64,000 nucleotides of DNA from AP-15 sp963833745. Its GTDB lineage: Bacteria > Pseudomonadota > Alphaproteobacteria > ATCC43930 > CGMCC-115725. This document shows positions 59,098-64,000 of the stretch, piece after piece. The notes beneath the pieces are model-generated. The model made no database searches, was not told the DNA's origin, and saw only the letters and a list, made by a program, of their open reading frames with translations. The position numbers and the translations under genes were made by a program. Within the stretch, counting starts at the first letter, position 1. Every line of letters begins with the position of its first letter. Where the stretch lies: NCBI GenBank assembly GCA_963833745.1, contig CAWHZD010000004.1:1364001-1428000 (forward strand), in the 5' to 3' direction.

Positions 59098-60147
59098 ATG
59101 GCGGCAACCAATGTTTACGCCGGTGCGGCGGCGACAAATGGCGGCTCGATGGGCGGCGTCTTCCGCCAGACCGTCGGCGAGAGCGGCGGCTGGCAGCGCC
59201 TCGGCAACGGTCTGCCCGAGGGCGCCGAAGTGCACGCGATTACGGTGCATCCGCAGCATCCGAACACGGTCTATATCGGCACCACCAAAGGCAGCTTCCG
59301 CAGCACCAATCGCGGCGACGGCTGGCAGCGGCTCGCCCTGCCCGACGACGCCGACATCTGGTCGATCTGCATTCATCCGAAGAACCCGCGCGTCATCTAT
59401 GCCGGCGCCACGCCACCCGCGGTCTACCGCAGCGACGACGGCGGCGACACTTGGCGCAAGACCGCTGATCCCGGGCTCCCCGACCGCGTCATCATGGCGT
59501 TCGCATGCCGGGTCATGCGGCTCGACGTCGACCCGAACGCGCCCGACGACATTTATGCGACGCTCGAAGCCAATGGTGCCATGCGCAGCCGCAACGGCGG
59601 CGAGAGCTGGGAGGATTGCACCGCCGACCTGATCCGCTTTTGCGAGCAGCCCAAATATAAAAGTCGGATCGGCAGCCAGACCGAGATCGAAGGCATGCTC
59701 GACGGCCATGCGCTGGCGTGCAGCGCCGCCGCCCCCGGCACCGTGTTCCTCGCCAACCGCATGGGTCTGTTCCGCAGCAACGACCGCGGCCAAAGCTGGC
59801 AGGACATCGAGATCAACCGGTTCTCGCCATTGACCTATGGGCGCGACATCCGGGTGTCGCCACACGACCCGAAGGTCCTCTACGCCTGCCTCAGCCCGGC
59901 GGCGCGCAGCACCGACGGTGCGATCTACCGCAGCGACGACGTCGGCCACAGCTGGAAGCGCTTTGACCACGGGATCAAGGCCGAGGCGACGATGATGGGC
60001 GTGAGCGTCCATCCTAACGACCCAAACCAGGTCTATGGCGTGTCACGCTTTGGCCAGGTTTTCGGCACGCAGGACGGCGGCAAGAGCTGGAGCGAGACCC
60101 GGCTGCCGGAAGGGGTCCGCGACGTCTACGCGGTCGCCTGCGGGTAG
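59098..60147 (+). CDS. BNR/Asp-box repeat beta-propeller protein
   Basis: This 349-residue protein has at least six Asp-box repeats of the form S-x-D-x-G-x-x-W (STNRGDGW, SDDGGDTW, SRNGGESW, SNDRGQSW, SDDVGHSW, TQDGGKSW), each on a propeller blade. It resembles sialidase-like or Ycf48/VPS10-type propellers, but has no signal peptide and no sialidase active site that I can see, so the function is open. GGGAGGAG lies just before the ATG. Confidence 0.83.
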   Translation: MAATNVYAGAAATNGGSMGGVFRQTVGESGGWQRLGNGLPEGAEVHAITVHPQHPNTVYIGTTKGSFRSTNRGDGWQRLALPDDADIWSICIHPKNPRVIYAGATPPAVYRSDDGGDTWRKTADPGLPDRVIMAFACRVMRLDVDPNAPDDIYATLEANGAMRSRNGGESWEDCTADLIRFCEQPKYKSRIGSQTEIEGMLDGHALACSAAAPGTVFLANRMGLFRSNDRGQSWQDIEINRFSPLTYGRDIRVSPHDPKVLYACLSPAARSTDGAIYRSDDVGHSWKRFDHGIKAEATMMGVSVHPNDPNQVYGVSRFGQVFGTQDGGKSWSETRLPEGVRDVYAVACG

Positions 60148-60191
60148 GCTCATCCCAGCGGATGGCTGTTTGGCTAAAAAAACCATAGGTT

Positions 60192-60275
60192 CCCCGTGGC
60201 CGGACTTGATCCGGCCACCCATGATTTCTTGGCACAGGAAAGACGTGGCTGCCCGGGTCAAGTTCGGGCAAGGGG
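60192..60275. repeat. Dispersed palindromic repeat (family B), second copy
   Basis: A relative of the element at 16529-16613: it starts CCCCGTGGCCGGACTTGATC, continues CGGCCACCCATG, and ends GCCCGGGTCAAGTTCGGGCA. The two ends form an imperfect inverted repeat. It lies between the BNR gene and the aldolase gene. Confidence 0.65.
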
Positions 60276-60339
60276 CTCCTGGGTGCTTTGCTCGCAGCTC
60301 GAGCCTTCGAGGTGATGCGGCTAAGGATGGGAGGATGCG

Positions 60340-61137
60340 ATGGCGGAGGACGCAAGCCGTAACCTGATGAAGCAGAAGCTTGCGGCGGGCGAGCTGGTGC
60401 TGTGCATGAACCTGCGGCTGGCGCGCAGCGTCGACATCGCGATGGTGGCCAAGGCCGGCGGCTACGACGCGCTTTACGTCGACATGCAGCACGCCCCCTA
60501 CTCGGTCGAGACGACGGCGACGATCTGCGCCGCTTCGCTCGGCGTCGGCATCACGCCGTTGGTGCGGGTCCCGAGCCATGACGGGCAGTGGATGAGCCGA
60601 ATGCTCGACGGCGGCGCCCAAGGCATCATCGTTCCGGATGTCGAAAGCCGCTCCCAGGCCGAGGCGGTTGTGCGCCACTGCCGGTTTCCGCCCTTGGGAA
60701 AGCGCTCGGTGATGGGGCTGGGGCCGGCGCTCGGCTACCGCGCGCTGCCGCTCGGCGAATTCAACACCCGGCTCAACGCCGAAACCGCGGTCATCGTCAT
60801 GCTCGAGACCGCCGCCGGGATCGACAATGCCGACGCCATCGCCGCGGTGCCGGGGGTTGACGTATTGCTGATCGGCTCGGGCGACCTGACCACCGATTAC
60901 GGCATCCCGGGCCAGGTCGACCATCCACGGCTGCGCGAGGCCTATGAGCGGGTGGCGCAGGCCTGCCGCAGTCACGGCAAGGCGCTGGGGGTCGGCGGCA
61001 TCCGTCACAATGTCGGGCTGCAGGGCGAGCTGGTCCGCCTCGGCGCGCGCTTTGTGATCGCCGGCACCGACGTCAACTACGTGCTCGCCGGCGCCCGTCA
61101 GGACACGACGGCGCTGCGCGCAATCCCGCTCGGGTGA
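60340..61137 (+). CDS. HpcH/HpaI aldolase family protein
   Basis: This 265-residue class II aldolase of the HpcH/HpaI/citrate-lyase beta family should cleave a 2-keto-3-deoxy or 4-hydroxy-2-keto acid with a divalent metal. Landmarks are YDALYVDMQHAPYSVETTAT (general-base His), TPLVRVPSHDGQWMSRMLDG and GAQGIIVPDVES (metal site), and the conserved GSGDLTTDYGIPGQ. Its stop overlaps the alkB GTG (GTGA). Confidence 0.9.
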   Translation: MAEDASRNLMKQKLAAGELVLCMNLRLARSVDIAMVAKAGGYDALYVDMQHAPYSVETTATICAASLGVGITPLVRVPSHDGQWMSRMLDGGAQGIIVPDVESRSQAEAVVRHCRFPPLGKRSVMGLGPALGYRALPLGEFNTRLNAETAVIVMLETAAGIDNADAIAAVPGVDVLLIGSGDLTTDYGIPGQVDHPRLREAYERVAQACRSHGKALGVGGIRHNVGLQGELVRLGARFVIAGTDVNYVLAGARQDTTALRAIPLG

Positions 61138-61817
61138 CGACCCTCCGCTCGGCCGCGATCGGCGACCTCTTCGCCGGCGCCGGGCCGGGCGCCGCGCCGG
61201 GCAACGGAACCGAGCGGCTGGCCGAGGGGGCGGTCATTCTGCGGGGCTTTGCCCGGCCGGAAGCGGAAGCCCTGGTCGGGGCGATAGATGACATCACCGC
61301 GATTTCCCCGTTCCGCCACATGGTCACCCCCGGCGGGTTCCGCATGTCGGTCGCGATGACGAATTGCGGCGACACGGGCTGGATTACCGACCGCAGCGGC
61401 TATCGCTATTCGCCGGAAGACCCGGTGACCGGGCGGCCCTGGCCGGCATTGCCGCCGGTGCTAGGCTCGTTGGCGGGGCGGGCGGCGGCAGCCGGTGGCT
61501 TTAGCCGGTTCACCCCCGACGCCTGCCTGATCAACCGTTACGAGCCCGGGACAAAGCTCTCATTGCATCGCGACGAGGACGAGCGCGACTTGACCGCACC
61601 GGTCGTTTCGGTGTCGCTCGGCATACCTGCAACCTTTCTGTGGGGCGGCCTCGGCCGTAAGGACCAGGTCCGCCGGGTTCGGCTCGAGAGCGGCGACGTC
61701 GTCGTCTGGGGCGGCCCCACCCGCCTCGTCTATCACGGCATCACCCCGCTGGCCGAAGGCGAGCACCCGCTGACCGGCGCTGCCCGCATCAATCTGACAT
61801 TCCGAAAAGCGTTATGA
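61134..61817 (+). CDS. alkB: AlkB-type alpha-ketoglutarate-dependent DNA dealkylase
   Basis: This 227-residue Fe(II)/2-oxoglutarate dioxygenase oxidatively removes methyl or larger alkyl groups from DNA bases. The iron ligands are H145 and D147 (SLHRDED) and H201 (LVYHGI), and the 2-oxoglutarate site is the RxNxTxR motif R218-N220-T222-R224. The substrate lid MTNCGDTGWITDRSGYRYSP is typical of bacterial AlkB. It starts at GTG, overlapping the aldolase stop, and its own stop overlaps the next ATG. Confidence 0.95.
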   Translation: MTTLRSAAIGDLFAGAGPGAAPGNGTERLAEGAVILRGFARPEAEALVGAIDDITAISPFRHMVTPGGFRMSVAMTNCGDTGWITDRSGYRYSPEDPVTGRPWPALPPVLGSLAGRAAAAGGFSRFTPDACLINRYEPGTKLSLHRDEDERDLTAPVVSVSLGIPATFLWGGLGRKDQVRRVRLESGDVVVWGGPTRLVYHGITPLAEGEHPLTGAARINLTFRKAL

Positions 61818-62062
61818 ATATCGTGGGCTTGGGCTGCATTGCGGCGGCATGGCTGACGTTGGCCGCTGCCGCTGCTGCGCCGGCCCAGGAGACGCGGACA
61901 CTGAAGGAGCGGCTGTCCGACAAGGCAACGGACGCCCAGCGCGTTGACAATTGCAAAGTGCCCGCGGAGCGGCGCGGACCGGTGCCGCGTCCCGGTTGTA
62001 AGACAAAGCCGCGACCACCATTGCCCGCGCTCGAAGCCGGCCCGCCGTCTGATCAGCGCTAA
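61814..62062 (+). CDS. Small exported protein downstream of alkB
   Basis: This 82-residue protein has a hydrophobic signal-like N-terminus (about 1-24, ending APAQE) followed by a charged, proline-rich tail with two cysteines (DNCKVPAERR, PGCKTKP). It should be periplasmic. Its ATG overlaps the alkB stop by 4 bases, so the three genes from 60340 form a tightly coupled chain. The function is unknown. Confidence 0.65.
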   Translation: MNIVGLGCIAAAWLTLAAAAAAPAQETRTLKERLSDKATDAQRVDNCKVPAERRGPVPRPGCKTKPRPPLPALEAGPPSDQR

Positions 62063-62077
62063 TCGGGCTGATCGGCG

Positions 62078-63199
62078 CTAATCGGGCGGCTGCATCGGCG
62101 CCTGGAGAACCTGGGCAGTTCGCGCCCGGCCGCGACCTCCCGCGCGCCAGCCCCGCCACAGCGAGCCTAGGTCGGGCCCGGCCTCCCGGTATTCGAAGAC
62201 AGGGATCTCGGCGGCAATTCCCTTGATCTTGTCGAACCCGATTTGCTGTAGGCGCCCCGACGAGCCGGAAAGCGCCTGCGCCACGTCCCCCGAGATCGCG
62301 CAGGCGACGCCGTGCGCCTTCGCCGCTTCCTCCATGCGCGAAGCGATGTTGATCGTGCTGCCATAGATGCCGATCGAGCGCTTGGTGTCGCCCTGCTCGC
62401 TGACCACGACATCGCCGCCATGGACCCCGATGCGAAAGGCTGGGACCGCACCGAACTGCGCCGTATAGCGGCTCTCTTCCCGGCGGACCGCAGCAAACAC
62501 CGCGTCGATCGCGCGCAATATCTTGTCGTGGCGCACCGCCTCCCGCCAATGCCAGATCGCGATCAGCCCGTCGCCCTTGTAGAGGTAGATCTCGCCGCCG
62601 TAATCGGTGATCGGCTTTGAGATGTCGAACAGAAACTTGCCGACCAGGGATTTGATCTTCAGCGCGCCGAGCCGCTCGGCTAAAGCAGTCGAATTGTTGA
62701 TGTCGATAAAAACCAGGACCTTTTGCTCGACCACCGGGCGGTGGTAGGTGCCGATCATCAGATGGAACAAGGTCTCGATGCCGATGAAGTGCACGGCGCG
62801 CATCACGACGATGCCGATCACCGAAAAAGCCACAATGACCGGCAGGATGAACGGAAGCCGGCCATAGGGCACCGGCGTCGGATAAAAACGATGCAGCAGC
62901 AGATGCGACAGGTTGATGGCGAGGACAAACAAAATCGCGACGACGACGGTATAAATGCCAATCGAAGGCAACGGGTGCATGTTGCGGAACCACCGCCCGC
63001 GTAAGCTTTGCACATAGAACTGCTCGAACAGCCCGACCCCGGTGCCGACCAGGATCGCGTTCACCACGCCAAGCGCCGGCGGCCGGCCTTGCGCGAGCGT
63101 CGCCAAGCCTGCCAGCAGTGCGAAAATCACCACCGCCAGCAGGATCGAAGCCAGTTTCCTTCGTGTCGAAATGGATATTCGGGTAAAGGCAATCGACAT
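62078..63199 (-). CDS. Membrane-bound class III adenylate/guanylate cyclase
   Basis: This 373-residue protein has four or five transmembrane helices in its first 150 residues (for example LASILLAVVIFALLAGLATL and IYTVVVAILFVLAINLSHLL), then a class III cyclase domain (about 165-345) with metal aspartates in LVFIDINNSTALAERLG and YKGDGLIAIWHW and the conserved IYGSTINIASRMEEAAKA. It should make cAMP or cGMP in response to a membrane signal. The start is uncertain: ATG 63199 fits a short N-terminus; TTG 63283 gives 28 more residues. Confidence 0.87.
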   Translation of the reverse strand: MSIAFTRISISTRRKLASILLAVVIFALLAGLATLAQGRPPALGVVNAILVGTGVGLFEQFYVQSLRGRWFRNMHPLPSIGIYTVVVAILFVLAINLSHLLLHRFYPTPVPYGRLPFILPVIVAFSVIGIVVMRAVHFIGIETLFHLMIGTYHRPVVEQKVLVFIDINNSTALAERLGALKIKSLVGKFLFDISKPITDYGGEIYLYKGDGLIAIWHWREAVRHDKILRAIDAVFAAVRREESRYTAQFGAVPAFRIGVHGGDVVVSEQGDTKRSIGIYGSTINIASRMEEAAKAHGVACAISGDVAQALSGSSGRLQQIGFDKIKGIAAEIPVFEYREAGPDLGSLWRGWRAGGRGRARTAQVLQAPMQPPD

Positions 63200-63361
63200 C
63201 GCGAAGCGACCGCAGAGGGTGAGCCCCTGGAGATACTCCGGTGCAGCTGCTGCTGCATCTGGGTAATTGCCGGTGGCGGACAAGGGCAGCCAAAACAGAT
63301 CTTTGCCTGGTGGAGGCCGGCTTCATGGGGTTGCTGCGGGTCCGAGCAGTGGAGGAAAAAC

Positions 63362-64000
63362 GTGCGCCGACAATTGCCCGAACCGGGTGGGGTCTTTCTC
63401 GACCATGTGGCCCATTTTGTGCCGGCGATCGACCCGGCCGCCGAGGCGCTGGAGCGCTGCGGTTTCCGGCTGACACGGTTCACCCTCCAAACCAACCGGG
63501 TCGACGGCACACCGGTGGCGGCGGGGACCGGCAACCGTTGCGCGATGTTGCGGTGCGGCTATGTCGAGATCCTCGTCGCGACCGAGGACACGCCGCTCGC
63601 GCGCCAGCTCGACGAGCGGCTGGCACACCATGTCGGCCTTCATCTCGCCGCCTTCAGCAGCGCCGACGCCGGCGGCGAGCGGCGCCGGCTCGCCAGTGCC
63701 GGCTTTCCAGTGCTGCCGCTCGTCGACATGCGCCGCCCGGTCGCGACCGCAGACGGCGAGCAGGACGCGCGGTTCACGATCGCCCGCATCGCCGCCGGCA
63801 CCATGGCGGAAGGCCGGATGCAGTTCCTCACCCATCACACCGAGAACCTGGTGTGGCGCGAACCTTATCTCGACCACCCGAACGGAGCGCAGGCGCTGTC
63901 GGCATTGTGGATTGCCGCCGCCGATCCGGACGAACCCGCCCGTCGCTTCGCGCAATTCACCGGCCGCCCGTCGCGGCGCGACGGCGAAGTCGCGACGATC
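63362..64000 (+). CDS. VOC-family protein, cut by the window end
   Basis: The open frame runs from GTG 63362, with GGAGG five bases upstream, to the end of the window without a stop. The start VFLDHVAHFVPAIDPAAEAL places the first His ligand of a vicinal oxygen chelate (glyoxalase-like) domain, followed by LRCGYVEILVATED. A second half (EGRMQFLTHHTENLVWREPY) looks like a second VOC repeat. It is probably a two-domain lyase or dioxygenase-like protein whose C-terminus lies beyond the window. Confidence 0.75.
   Translation, partial: MRRQLPEPGGVFLDHVAHFVPAIDPAAEALERCGFRLTRFTLQTNRVDGTPVAAGTGNRCAMLRCGYVEILVATEDTPLARQLDERLAHHVGLHLAAFSSADAGGERRRLASAGFPVLPLVDMRRPVATADGEQDARFTIARIAAGTMAEGRMQFLTHHTENLVWREPYLDHPNGAQALSALWIAAADPDEPARRFAQFTGRPSRRDGEVATI

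Overview
The window looks like high-GC chromosomal DNA from an alphaproteobacterium, perhaps Rhodospirillales- or Rhizobiales-like. Supporting signs are a Shemin-type 5-aminolevulinate synthase (HemA), the order rpsT-dnaA-dnaN-recF-gyrB, a ubiE-ubiB pair divergent from mutM, Cox-type molybdenum hydroxylase genes, and many catabolic genes (acyl-CoA dehydrogenases, enolase-superfamily enzymes, VOC proteins). The taxon is inferred from gene content only.

Layout. 0-7 kb: hemA, an amidase, a DUF1989 protein, a FlK-like thioesterase coupled to an arylamine N-acetyltransferase, and a class III cyclase. 7-13.6 kb: an ECF sigma/anti-sigma pair, then coxG-coxS-coxL-coxM with a DUF433 antitoxin-like gene overlapping the coxM stop. 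13.6-15.5 kb: an insertion carrying an NTF2-like gene and an SDR gene splits a DUF5615 PIN-like toxin gene. 15.5-25 kb: SMP-30 lactonase, D-aminoacylase-type amidohydrolase, FKBP isomerase, MBL hydrolase, and two enolase-superfamily paralogues around a two-domain methyltransferase. 25-39 kb: the replication and housekeeping block ubiB-ubiE / mutM-enoyl-CoA hydratase - (methyltransferase, LLM flavoprotein, VOC) - rpsT-dnaA-dnaN-recF-gyrB. 39-48 kb: DUF2459 protein, second class III cyclase, tandem VOC genes, a Nudix gene coupled to a tiny lipoprotein, gamma-glutamyltransferase, a DUF1902/HicA pair, a third enolase-superfamily gene and a solute-binding protein. 48-51 kb: a candidate PHO box followed by an MFS permease and a PstS-like binding protein. 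51-64 kb: aminotransferase, FAH-family hydrolase with a cupin, acyltransferase 3, two acyl-CoA dehydrogenases separated by a toxin/immunity-like pair, GIY-YIG protein, BNR-repeat protein, an HpcH aldolase-alkB-small secreted protein chain, a third class III cyclase and a VOC gene cut by the window end.

The most interesting items are (i) the phosphate-type MFS permease paired with a PstS-like binding protein behind a PHO-box-like site, (ii) a toxin-domain-like gene and a probable immunity gene embedded in an acyl-CoA dehydrogenase operon, (iii) the PIN-like toxin split by a two-gene insertion, and (iv) a MutM lacking its fourth zinc-finger cysteine. Palindromic dispersed repeats recur between genes. 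I saw no tRNA, rRNA, CRISPR array, transposase or prophage.
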